NCBI RefSeq assembly: GCF_000717055.1
Contig: NZ_JNXI01000014.1
Span: 1 to 64,000 of the forward strand
From: Streptomyces iakyrus
GTDB taxonomy: Bacteria; Actinomycetota; Actinomycetes; Streptomycetales; Streptomycetaceae
Direction: 5' to 3'
DNA length: 64,000 nt
The notes below the pieces were generated by a model, which saw only the letters and a program-made list of their open reading frames with translations, made no database searches and was not told the origin of the DNA. Shown one piece after another: positions 49,577 through 57,775 of the stretch (the first letter of the stretch is position 1; each line of letters starts with the position of its first letter). The position numbers and the translations under genes are program-made.

Positions 49577-50605
49577 ATGAGTGTGCTGGATGAAAGGATC
49601 GGTCCGTTCCCCCTCGGGCAGGCAGCCTTCGGCGTGGCCCCCGAGGAGTCGCACCAGGAGGAGATTCAGCGCGCTGTCAACCATGCCGAACATGTCGACG
49701 ACTTCGATATGCGACACCTTCGGTATTTCCTGGCGGTGGTCCGCTCCGGAACTGTCTCCGCAGCCGCCAAAGAATTGCGTATATCGCAGCCGAGTCTGAG
49801 TCAGCAGATCAAACGGCTGGAGCAGCGAATAGGCGCGGCGCTATTCGTGCGCAGCTCCCGCGGTGTCGAACTGACGGCGGGTGGCCGGGCCTTTCTCCGG
49901 GAGATCCAGAGCATTCCCGGCCAGCTCCGGTCGGCCATCGCTGCCGCCGCCCCCACCCCCGCGCTCTGGTCCGTCGGCGTGTGCGGAGGCGTGCCGGCGG
50001 AGGTTCTCGCGGAGGTGCAGAACGGCCTCGCCGGGCAGGGCGCGCACCACGTCGGCAGCAGACCCGGGCCGCACCTGCGCATGCGTTCGGTGGGCGCGGC
50101 GGAGCAGCCCGAGATGCTGGAGCACGGCGAGATCGTGTTCGGGATCATGCGGCTGCCGGTGACCGCGCCCCACCTCGCCCGCGCCGTCGTCTGGGACGAG
50201 CCGCTCGGCGTCGTCCTGCCCACCGCGCACCCGCTGGCCTCGCAACTTAGTCTGACCTGGGAAGACCTTTCCACGCAGCGCCTCCTCTGGTACGACGAGG
50301 GATGCGCCCCGGGCTACGCCGACGCCGTGCCGGCGCAGCTGACGGCGCTGGGCTGGAAGGCCGTGCTGCATCCCGTCGACCAGGACCAGCAGGCTCTGTT
50401 CGTGCACGCCCTGCAGACCACCCGCGATCTGGTGGCCCTGCGCCCGAGCACGGCGGTGACGGACGATCCGCAGCTCGTCTGGCGCCCGTTGCCCACCGCC
50501 TCCGCGCCCCGTGAACGGCTGGCCGTGACCGCCCTGGCCGGCAGTCGCGCAGCCCGCTATCTGGGCCGGGTGGCCGCTCGGTGCGGGTGGCCCTACCGCG
50601 CCTGA
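49577..50605 (+). CDS. LysR-type transcriptional regulator with N-terminal extension
   Basis: A 342-residue regulator. The LysR HTH begins only at residue 45 (MRHLRYFLAVVRSGTVSAAAKELRISQPSLSQQIKRLEQRIGAALF), after an unusual 44-residue acidic tail. The ATG at 49577 is preferred because GGAGGGAAGC precedes it, while the internal ATG at 49709 has no ribosome site. The effector domain runs to GWPYRA. Several codons near the start and the HTH are AT-richer than their neighbours. A strong terminator follows. Its promoter region has a hormone-type operator site, so it may relay the hormone signal to the enzyme cluster downstream. Confidence 0.87.
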   Translation: MSVLDERIGPFPLGQAAFGVAPEESHQEEIQRAVNHAEHVDDFDMRHLRYFLAVVRSGTVSAAAKELRISQPSLSQQIKRLEQRIGAALFVRSSRGVELTAGGRAFLREIQSIPGQLRSAIAAAAPTPALWSVGVCGGVPAEVLAEVQNGLAGQGAHHVGSRPGPHLRMRSVGAAEQPEMLEHGEIVFGIMRLPVTAPHLARAVVWDEPLGVVLPTAHPLASQLSLTWEDLSTQRLLWYDEGCAPGYADAVPAQLTALGWKAVLHPVDQDQQALFVHALQTTRDLVALRPSTAVTDDPQLVWRPLPTASAPRERLAVTALAGSRAARYLGRVAARCGWPYRA

Positions 50606-50628
50606 TCTCCACTTTTTCGGCCATTCGA

Positions 50629-50673
50629 CGGCCGGTCCGGAACTTCTTGTTCCGGACCGGCCGTTTTCTGTTT
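50629..50673 (+). terminator. Strong intrinsic terminator after LysR gene
   Basis: Perfect 15-base arms CGGCCGGTCCGGAAC (50629-50643) and GTTCCGGACCGGCCG (50649-50663), a TTCTT loop and a following TTTTCTGTTT. Confidence 0.92.
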
Positions 50674-50919
50674 CCCCGCAGGGAAGGAAAACGAAAGCTT
50701 ACTCCGAGGTCACCTTACCGGAGGGTCACATTCCGTCATAGTCGGAGCCTTATGGCTACTACGCGGTATAGGTCTTGGACAGGCGAGATCCGCCGAACCT
50801 AGTCTCCTGTATGTGACACGAATCCGGTTCGGTCACACAGTAATTTCCGACCGATTTCCCGATGACGTCGGATTCATTCCTGATCCATTCGGCCGCGGCC
50901 GGGAAAACAGGGGAGAAGC
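50674..50919 (+). promoter_or_regulatory. Promoter region of enzyme operon with dyad
   Basis: This AT-richer gap has a possible promoter, TTGGAC (50775-50780) and TAGTCT (50800-50805) with a longish 19-base spacer. An imperfect dyad TGTGACACGAA/TTCGGTCACA spans 50812-50837, where a LysR-type or other regulator could bind. GGGGAGA before the GTG at 50920 is the ribosome site. No gene is seen. Confidence 0.5.
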
Positions 50920-51900
50920 GTGATCTCCACCAAGCTGACGGAACTGCTCGGCATCGACCACCCCGTCATCAGCGCGCCCATGGGGTCCGTGTCCGGGGGA
51001 CGGCTCACCACCGCCGTCACCCGCGCCGGCGGGCTGGGACTCGTCGGTGTCAGCTACGGCGACCCCGCCTTCATCGACGAACACGTGGGGCAGGCCGCGC
51101 AGGCCGGTGGCGTCTGGGGCGTCGGCTGCGTGATGTTCACCTTCGACGAGCGCCCGGGCCTGTGGGACAAGGTGCTCGGCTACGCCCCGCCGGTCGTAGC
51201 CCTGTCGTTCGGCGACCCGGAGCAGGTACGCCGGTACGTCGCCTCCGCCGCCGAGAGCGGTGCCCACGTCGTGGTCCAGGTGCACGATCCCGAGCAGGCG
51301 GCCGTGGCCCTGCAGGCCGGTGCCTCCGTGCTGGTGGCCCAGGGCGCCGAGGCCGGCGGCCACCACAAGACACAGGCGACACTGCCGCTGATCCCGGCCG
51401 TGCTCGACATCACCCAGGGCGTGGTGCCCGTGGTCGCCGCGGGCGGTTTCGCGGACGGGCGGGGCCTGGCCGCCGCCCTCGCCCTCGGCGCCGACGGCGT
51501 CATGATGGGCACCCGCTTCGCCGTCACCGAGGAGTCGTTGGGCACGCCCGGCTTCAAGTCCTCGCTGGTCTCCGGGGCCACGGCGGACCTCGTCGACACC
51601 CGGGCCTTCGACGTCGTGCGCGGCATCCCGTGGGACGAGGTCTACCGGGCGCGCTCGGTGAGCAACGACTTCACCCGCACCTGGACCGGCCGCGACGCCG
51701 AACTCGCGGCCCGGCGCGCCGAGATCGAGCCCGAGTGGGCCGCGGCGGTCGCCCGCGACGACACGAGCCGGCGGGCGCTGTTCGCCGGTGAGGTCCTCGA
51801 CCTGGTCCACGACATCCGGCCGGCGGGGAGCGTCGTGCGCGAGACGGTCGCCGAGGCCGAGTCCATCCTGCGCGGCGTGGCCGGGCGCATCACGCCCTGA
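50920..51900 (+). CDS. Nitronate monooxygenase/FabK-like flavoprotein
   Basis: A 326-residue FMN-dependent TIM-barrel protein. Phosphate-binding elements include ISAPMGSVSGGRLTTAVTRAGGLG near the start and VVPVVAAGGFADGRGLAAALALGADGVMMGTRF. QGAEAGGHHK at 141-150 contains the catalytic-type His (H148) of nitronate monooxygenases. Related proteins also act as 2-nitropropane dioxygenases, enoyl reductases or flavin-linked decarboxylases. It starts with GTG after GGGGAGA and begins the operon of at least eight genes. The substrate in this pathway is unknown. Confidence 0.85.
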   Translation: MISTKLTELLGIDHPVISAPMGSVSGGRLTTAVTRAGGLGLVGVSYGDPAFIDEHVGQAAQAGGVWGVGCVMFTFDERPGLWDKVLGYAPPVVALSFGDPEQVRRYVASAAESGAHVVVQVHDPEQAAVALQAGASVLVAQGAEAGGHHKTQATLPLIPAVLDITQGVVPVVAAGGFADGRGLAAALALGADGVMMGTRFAVTEESLGTPGFKSSLVSGATADLVDTRAFDVVRGIPWDEVYRARSVSNDFTRTWTGRDAELAARRAEIEPEWAAAVARDDTSRRALFAGEVLDLVHDIRPAGSVVRETVAEAESILRGVAGRITP

Positions 51901-52000
51901 CCCCTCCGCTCCGGCCGGGCCCCGGCCCCCACCCGAATCACCCTGAACGGCCCCGCCTCGACCACCGGCCGGGCAGTCCTTCCTCACACCGGAGAAACCC

Positions 52001-52591
52001 GTGATCCACGTCCTCACCCTAACCTACCTCCAGCCCCGCGAGACCGTCACCGCGCACCTGCCCGAGCACAAGGCCTGGCTGCGGGACCACTCCGACCGGG
52101 GACGGATCCTGCTGAGCGGGCCCCGGCCCGACGGCGGCGCCGTCATCGTCACCGCCGACCTCGACGAGGCCACCGTGCGGGACCTCATCGAGAGCGACCC
52201 GTGGCACAAGCTCGGCATCGCCTCGTACGACCAGGTCGCCTTCGAGGCAAAGAACGCCAGCCCCGGTGTCGTCACCGCGGCCGTCCCCGACGACAGCGTC
52301 CTGCTCATCAACGTCGCCACCACCGAGGACGCGCCCGCCACGGTCGACGCCCTCGCCGGTGCCGTCGAGCACGTCGCGGCCACCGCCGACGGATTCCGCG
52401 GCTCCCGCCTGCTCACCAGCGTCGACGGGGACGCGGTGATCAACCTCGCGGCCTGGACCGACGAAAAGCGGTTCAACGCCATCTTCGACGACCCCGGCTT
52501 CACCAGCCGCTACCAGGACTTCGCGAAGACCGTGACCGGCGCCAAGTACCGCCTCTACCGCACCAGCCGGGTCATCAGCCCCAACCGCTGA
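52001..52591 (+). CDS. YciI-like plus antibiotic-monooxygenase-like fusion protein
   Basis: A 196-residue protein with two small ferredoxin-fold modules. Residues 1-90 resemble YciI (LTLTYLQPRETVTAHLPEHKAWLRDHSDRGRILLSGP, DPWHKLGI, with the conserved His and Asp/Ser pattern). Residues about 98-196 resemble ABM-type monooxygenases (LLINVATTEDAPATVDALAGAVEHVAATADGFRGSRLLTS, then AAWTDEKRFNAIF). Such modules often bind or rearrange polyketide-like or aromatic substrates. It lies 100 bases after the nitronate monooxygenase-like gene. Specific role unknown. Confidence 0.75.
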   Translation: MIHVLTLTYLQPRETVTAHLPEHKAWLRDHSDRGRILLSGPRPDGGAVIVTADLDEATVRDLIESDPWHKLGIASYDQVAFEAKNASPGVVTAAVPDDSVLLINVATTEDAPATVDALAGAVEHVAATADGFRGSRLLTSVDGDAVINLAAWTDEKRFNAIFDDPGFTSRYQDFAKTVTGAKYRLYRTSRVISPNR

Positions 52592-52630
52592 ACCCGCGCC
52601 ACCCGGCACGCACGACCTCAAGGAGCAACC

Positions 52631-54067
52631 ATGACCGTCCCGTCCACGCCCGTCCCGTACGACCTCGTCGTCGTCGGATTCGGCGCCGCCGGCCTGTCGG
52701 CCGCCCTGTCCTTCGCCGAGGCCACCGAAGGGCACGACACGCCCGCCCGGATCGCGATACTCGAACGGTCCACCGAGGACGAACGCGGCGGCGCCACCCG
52801 CTGGACCGGTGCCTTCCTCCGCGTCGACGAGCGGCGGCGGCTCGACACCGACTGGGCCGAGCACGTCGGCCGCGTCTCCGGCGGCCTCGCCGACGTCGAG
52901 TACTGCCGCACGGTGGAGCGCGAGTCCCCGCAAACCCTCGCCTTCGTGGAGAAGCACGGCGTCGAGATCGACTACGCCGACTTCCCGCTGCCGCACACCT
53001 TCGACGGCGGTACCCCCTCCATGACCCCGCCGGCCAGCCCCCGCGGCGGCGGCGCCTCCATCGTCGAACACCTCGGCGCGGCCCTGGAGAAGGACCCCCG
53101 CGTCGACATCCACTACGAGACGGAGGCGCTGCGCCTGACCACCGCCGAGGACGGTGCCGTCGACGGCGTCGTGGTGCGCGGCCCCGACGGCCGCACCCGG
53201 CGGCTGTCCGGCCGCGCGGTGGTCCTGGCCTGCGGCGGCTTCCAGGGCAACACCGAGATGCTCACCCGCTACGTCGGCGACCGCGCCTGCGACCTGCCGC
53301 TGATCGCGCCCGGCATCGCCAACAACCGCGGTGACGCCCTGCGCATGGCACTGGAGCTCGGCGCCGACACGGCCGGCCAGTTCGACGGCATCCACGCCGA
53401 GCCGGTCGACCGCCGCACCAGCAAGGCCGACGCGGTGCTGTACGGCTTCAGCTGCGGCATCTTCGTCAACGGCCGTATGCAGCGTTTCTTCGACGAGGGC
53501 CGCGACACCTGGGACAACACCTTCGAGCACGTCGGCTACGAGATCTGGCGCAACCAGGACCAGGAGGCGTACTGGATCGCCGACGCCAAGACCCTCGCCA
53601 TCCCGGGCATCATGAACTCGCTGCTCAGCGACGTACCGCCGGAGCAGGCGGACACCCTGGAGGAGCTCGCCGACAAGCTCGGCATCGACGCCGAGGGACT
53701 GGCGAAGACCGTCGCCGAGTTCAACGGGGGTGTCGGGGAAGGAGAGTTCGACCCAACCCGCCTCGACGGCAAGAGCACCGTCGGCCTCACCCCGCCCAAG
53801 TCCAACTGGGCCACGCCCCTGGACACCGCGCCGTTCATCGGCGTCCCGGTGACCGCCGCGATCTGCTTCACCTACGGCGGCGTCCGCACCGACCTCGACG
53901 CCCGCGTCGTCACCCCGTCCGGCACGGCCATCCCCGGCCTGTACGCCGCCGGTGAGGCCACCGGCCTCTTCTACAAGGCCTACCCGCCGGCCACGTCCGT
54001 GCTGCGCTCGCTGATTTTCGGACGGCTCGCCGCGCACCACGCGGTCCAGGCCCGGCCGTCCGCCTGA
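52631..54067 (+). CDS. FAD-dependent dehydrogenase, fumarate-reductase/tricarballylate-dehydrogenase type
   Basis: A 478-residue flavoprotein. The dinucleotide-binding motif is G16-F-G-A-A-G21 (VVVGFGAAGLSAALSFAEA). Later family blocks are SIVEHLGAALEKD, VVLACGGFQGN, FTYGGVRTDLDARV and GLYAAGEATGLFYKAYPPATSVLRSLIFGRLAA, the C-terminal FAD site. It belongs to the FAD_binding_2 group (fumarate reductase, 3-ketosteroid dehydrogenases, TcuA). It would insert or remove a C-C double bond next to a carboxylate or ketone. Cytoplasmic. GAGGAGCAACC-type site AAGGAG precedes the ATG. Confidence 0.85.
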   Translation: MTVPSTPVPYDLVVVGFGAAGLSAALSFAEATEGHDTPARIAILERSTEDERGGATRWTGAFLRVDERRRLDTDWAEHVGRVSGGLADVEYCRTVERESPQTLAFVEKHGVEIDYADFPLPHTFDGGTPSMTPPASPRGGGASIVEHLGAALEKDPRVDIHYETEALRLTTAEDGAVDGVVVRGPDGRTRRLSGRAVVLACGGFQGNTEMLTRYVGDRACDLPLIAPGIANNRGDALRMALELGADTAGQFDGIHAEPVDRRTSKADAVLYGFSCGIFVNGRMQRFFDEGRDTWDNTFEHVGYEIWRNQDQEAYWIADAKTLAIPGIMNSLLSDVPPEQADTLEELADKLGIDAEGLAKTVAEFNGGVGEGEFDPTRLDGKSTVGLTPPKSNWATPLDTAPFIGVPVTAAICFTYGGVRTDLDARVVTPSGTAIPGLYAAGEATGLFYKAYPPATSVLRSLIFGRLAAHHAVQARPSA

Positions 54068-54099
54068 CACCCCCTCATCGTCAGCTTTCTGGAGGACCC

Positions 54100-55032
54100 A
54101 TGAGTATGGTCAACATCGATGTCACCCTCCGCGACGGCGGCTATCGCAACGGCTTCGACTTCCCGCTCGGCTACGCCCTGAAGCACGCGAAGCTGAGCGT
54201 CGAGGCCGGGTTCGACTGGGTCGAGATCGCCTACCGCAAGGGCTCGCTCGTCCCCATGCCGGGCCTGGGGCTCACCGGCCGGGGCGACGACGACTACATC
54301 GCCGCGATGGCCCAGGAGGTCGGCCCCCGGCACGTCGCGATGATCCTGCACCCGAAGAACATCACCCGCGACGACCTGCCCGCCATGTACCAGGCCGGAG
54401 CGCGGCTCGTCCGCATCATCCTGCCGGCCAAGGGCTACGAGCCGGGCCTGGACTACATCCGCCAGGCCCGGGACATCGGCTTCACGGTGGGCGTCAACTT
54501 CGCCCGGATCAGCCAGTGGCCGGGCCGCGACGTGGTCGAGGTGGCGGCCGCCGCGACCGACGCGGGTGCCGAGTGCGTCTACCTCGCCGACTCCAACGGC
54601 AGCCTGTCGCCGGTGGACACCGCACACCTGACCACCCTGACCAGGTCGGTCACCGGGGGCCCGGTCGGGCTGCACGCGCACAACAACCTGGGGCTCGCCC
54701 TGTCCAACGCCATCAGTGCCGAGGCCGCCGGCGCGACCTGGATGGACTCCTCGATCCAGGGCATGGGCAAGGGCCCGGGCAACCTCATCGCCGAGCAGTG
54801 GCTGGCGCACCTGGACCGCACGGACCCGGAGGCCGCCGCGCGCCTCAACCTGGAGCCCGTGCTGGAGCTGGCGGACCTGCTCCTCGCGAACGTCCCCGAG
54901 GGCTCGCCCTCGCTGCCGCTGCCGGATCTGGTGCTGGGCCGGTACGACCTGCCGGTGGAGCACCGCAAGGAACTGGTCGGCCGGCACGGAGAGGTGCTCG
55001 CCACCGCGCGCACCCTCGCGGGCGCCCGGTGA
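54100..55032 (+). CDS. DRE-TIM aldolase (HMGL-like)
   Basis: A 310-residue TIM-barrel lyase or condensing enzyme. The DRE-type motif is NIDVTLRDGGYRNGFDF at residues about 5-21, and the metal-binding LHAHNNLGLALSN lies near residue 185. This DGGY variant is typical of the 4-hydroxy-2-oxovalerate-aldolase-like branch. It likely cleaves or forms a C-C bond next to a 2-oxo acid with a divalent metal. GGAGGACCC precedes the ATG. The next gene overlaps by 4 bases (GTGA), so the two are coupled. Confidence 0.82.
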   Translation: MSMVNIDVTLRDGGYRNGFDFPLGYALKHAKLSVEAGFDWVEIAYRKGSLVPMPGLGLTGRGDDDYIAAMAQEVGPRHVAMILHPKNITRDDLPAMYQAGARLVRIILPAKGYEPGLDYIRQARDIGFTVGVNFARISQWPGRDVVEVAAAATDAGAECVYLADSNGSLSPVDTAHLTTLTRSVTGGPVGLHAHNNLGLALSNAISAEAAGATWMDSSIQGMGKGPGNLIAEQWLAHLDRTDPEAAARLNLEPVLELADLLLANVPEGSPSLPLPDLVLGRYDLPVEHRKELVGRHGEVLATARTLAGAR

Positions 55033-55967
55033 CCCACACCGGAACTGCTGTGCCGACGGCGGTCCACCCACCCCGGACCGCCGCCGGCCCGGCGCACGCC
55101 CACGCCCTGGTCCTCGCCCCCGTCACACCGGCCTGGGACGAGGGAGCGTTCTTCGCCCCGGTCATCGACACCCTGACGGCGGCGGGGGCCGGGCTCCGGG
55201 TGACGGTGGTCGACACGCTCGCCCTCCGGGACGGGCGCGTACGCACCCTGGACGACCTCGTCGCCCGCTGGCGGGCCCTGCTCCCCGCCTTCGGCCGCAT
55301 CGACCTGCTGTGCGGGAACGCCCTGGGCGGAGCCGTGGCCCAGGGACTCCTCCCGTACGTCGCCACCGGCACGGCGGCCCTCCTCGTCTCGGGCCCGGCC
55401 CGCTCGGACGCGCTCCTGGAACACCGCCTCACCGAAATCGCCGACCTGGCGGCCACGGGCCACACGGAGGCGTCCCTCGCGCTGCTGCACGAGCGGGTCC
55501 AGCCGGGCGGCACACCTCTGTCCACCGGCCCCCGCTCGACGGCGACCGCCGCGCGGACGGCAGCCGGGGGCGATGCCGCGTGGCGGGCCGACGGCGCGGC
55601 GGGTGACCTCGGTCGCCCCGTGCCTGCCGGTGCCGCCCCGGCAGCCCCCGGCGGCACCCCCGCCGCGCGGACGGGAGTCCCCGCCGGCCTCCCGCGCCCC
55701 GCCTACCAGACCCCGGCCCAGCGGCTCGACGGGGGGCTCCGGCTGCTGAGCGGTATCGATCTGGCTCCGGCCGTCGAGGCGCACCCCGGCCCCCTGCTGC
55801 ACATCGTCGGAGGGCGTTCGCAGCTCGTCACACGGCGGCACACCGCCGCCGGCCCGCACCACAGGGTGCATGCCGTAGCCGAGGCCGGCATGCGCCCCCA
55901 CTTCGATCAGCCCGCTGAAGTGTCCGCCCTTGTCGGCGCCTTCCTGCGGGAGAAGGGACTGACATGA
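55029..55967 (+). CDS. Alpha/beta-hydrolase-like protein lacking nucleophile serine
   Basis: A 312-residue protein from a GTG that overlaps the aldolase stop. The fold pattern is visible (ALVLAPVTPAWDEGAFFAPVIDTLTAAGAGLRV, then RIDLLCGNALGGAVAQGLLPYV), but the nucleophile elbow reads G-N-A98-L-G instead of G-x-S-x-G. The usual acid position (VGGRSQLV) also lacks Asp, while a C-terminal RPHFDQPAEV His is kept. A Pro/Ala-rich 55-residue insert (about 165-225) replaces the cap. It may be a non-catalytic binding or structural partner. It overlaps the next gene by 4 bases. Confidence 0.72.
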   Translation: MTHTGTAVPTAVHPPRTAAGPAHAHALVLAPVTPAWDEGAFFAPVIDTLTAAGAGLRVTVVDTLALRDGRVRTLDDLVARWRALLPAFGRIDLLCGNALGGAVAQGLLPYVATGTAALLVSGPARSDALLEHRLTEIADLAATGHTEASLALLHERVQPGGTPLSTGPRSTATAARTAAGGDAAWRADGAAGDLGRPVPAGAAPAAPGGTPAARTGVPAGLPRPAYQTPAQRLDGGLRLLSGIDLAPAVEAHPGPLLHIVGGRSQLVTRRHTAAGPHHRVHAVAEAGMRPHFDQPAEVSALVGAFLREKGLT

Positions 55968-57775
55968 AGCCGACCCCGAAGAAGAGCGTCGCCGTCCTCC
56001 CGGGCGACGGCATCGGCCCGGAGGTCGTCTCCGCCGCGCTCGACGCCGTCGAAAAGCTGGACCTGCCCCTGGAGTTCCGGTTCGGAGACATCGGCTGGGA
56101 CTGCTGGCGCGAGGAGGGCGACCCCGTCCCGCAGCGCACCTGGAAGCTGCTCGAGGAGACCGACACCTGCCTCCTGGGTGCCATCACCAGCAAGCCCGTG
56201 CGGGAGACGGAGGCCGAACTCGCCCCGTCCCTGCGCGGCACCGGCCTCCGGTACGTCTCACCGGTCCTCCAACTCCGCCAGCGCCTCGGTCTGTACGCCA
56301 ACATCCGTCCGGTCACCGACCTGGACGGCGGCCGGTTCGACTTCACCGTGATCCGCGAGAACACGGAGGGCCTGTACGCCGGCATCGACGTCCACGGCCT
56401 CGACGAGCCGCTCTGGAACGCCGTACGACACCACCCGAACGCGGCGGCATCGGGCCCGGAGGACACCAGCCTCACCCTGCGCCTGCAGACCCGCCACGGC
56501 ATCGACCGGCTGCTCCGCTTCGGCTTCGCCCACGCCGAGGCGCACGGCAAGCGCCTGCTCACGGTCGCGGACAAGCCGATGGTCCTGCGCAACAGCGGCA
56601 ACCTGCTGCGCGAGCGCCTCGAACTGATCGCCCGGGAGCACCCGGACGTCGAGACGGAGATCCTCAACGTCGACGCCGTCGCCCTGTGGCTGGTCCGCAG
56701 GCCGGAACGGTTCGGCGTCCTGGTCGCCGAGAACATGTTCGGCGACATCCTCTCCGACCTCGGTGCCGGTGTCATGGGCGGACTCGGTCTCGCCCCGAGC
56801 GGCAACATCGGCGACCACGGCAGCTACTTCGAGCCGGTGCACGGCAGCGCCCCCGGCATGGTCGGCAAGGACCGGGCCAACCCGATGGCGATGCTCCTCA
56901 CGATCGGTCAGATGCTCGGCCACCTCGGCCTCGACGTGCCGGGCGAGGAACTGCGCAACGCCGTACGCACCGTCGCCCGCGCCCGCAAGACCGTCACGTA
57001 CGACCTGGGCGGCACGTCGGGGACCAGGGAGGTGGCGCGGGCCGTCGCCGGCCGGCTGGCGGAGGGAGCAGCTGCCTCGGCGGAGAGCACCCTCGTCCCC
57101 CAGGAAGTCGTCGACCGGCTCGCCCGTCTCGACACCGCCTCCGTCTCCGACGCCCTGGACAGCCTCGGCATCGGCGGTGTGCTCGCGGGCCTGAGCGCCC
57201 GGGTGCCCGGAGCCCGTACGGCCGGCCTGGCGTACACCGTCACCTACCGGCCGGTGGACGGCGACGGCCAGGGCTTCCGGAACGCGGCGAACTATCTGGA
57301 CGACGTACCCGAGGGCGCGTTCGTCGTCGTCGACAACGCCGGCAGCACGGACTGCACCAACTGGGGGTCGCTGCTCACCTCCGTGGCCCGCGGCCGCGGC
57401 GTGCGCGGCACCGCGGTGCACGGCTCTGCCCGTGACATCGCCGAGATCCGGGCCGCCGGATACCCCCTGTTCAGCACCGGCGCCACGATGGTCAGCGGCA
57501 AGAACCGCGTCGAACTCGCCGCGACCGGACGGGAGATCACCGTCGGCGGCGTGACCGTGCGTCCCGGCGACGTCGTGGTCGCCGACGACAACGGCGTACT
57601 CGTCGTGCCCGCGGCGCACGCCGCCGAGGTCGCCGGCCGGGCCGAACGCGTCGAGCGGACCGAGACGGCGATCGCCGAGGCGGTGGGCACCGGCCTGCGG
57701 CTGGACGAGGCCCGCAAGAGGTTCGGCTACGCGAGGCCGTGGGAGGGCCCGGCGCGGCGGACCGCCGATGCGTGA
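55964..57775 (+). CDS. Isopropylmalate/isocitrate dehydrogenase-RraA aldolase fusion
   Basis: A 603-residue two-domain enzyme. Residues 1-360 are a beta-decarboxylating dehydrogenase: LPGDGIGPEVV, LRQRLGLYANIRPV, RENTEGLYAG, catalytic K in VADKPMVLRNSGN, and DNVDAVALWLV-like ILNVDAVALWLV with GDILSDLGAGVMGGLGLAPSGNIG. Residues about 375-590 are an RraA/HMG-aldolase domain: LDTASVSDALDSLGIGG, NWGSLLTSVARGRGVRGTAVHGSARDIAEIRAAG. The first would oxidise and decarboxylate a malate-type acid; the second would cleave a 4-hydroxy-2-oxo acid or decarboxylate oxaloacetate. This fusion is unusual. It is coupled to neighbours on both sides by overlaps of 4 and 8 bases. Confidence 0.85.
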   Translation: MKPTPKKSVAVLPGDGIGPEVVSAALDAVEKLDLPLEFRFGDIGWDCWREEGDPVPQRTWKLLEETDTCLLGAITSKPVRETEAELAPSLRGTGLRYVSPVLQLRQRLGLYANIRPVTDLDGGRFDFTVIRENTEGLYAGIDVHGLDEPLWNAVRHHPNAAASGPEDTSLTLRLQTRHGIDRLLRFGFAHAEAHGKRLLTVADKPMVLRNSGNLLRERLELIAREHPDVETEILNVDAVALWLVRRPERFGVLVAENMFGDILSDLGAGVMGGLGLAPSGNIGDHGSYFEPVHGSAPGMVGKDRANPMAMLLTIGQMLGHLGLDVPGEELRNAVRTVARARKTVTYDLGGTSGTREVARAVAGRLAEGAAASAESTLVPQEVVDRLARLDTASVSDALDSLGIGGVLAGLSARVPGARTAGLAYTVTYRPVDGDGQGFRNAANYLDDVPEGAFVVVDNAGSTDCTNWGSLLTSVARGRGVRGTAVHGSARDIAEIRAAGYPLFSTGATMVSGKNRVELAATGREITVGGVTVRPGDVVVADDNGVLVVPAAHAAEVAGRAERVERTETAIAEAVGTGLRLDEARKRFGYARPWEGPARRTADA

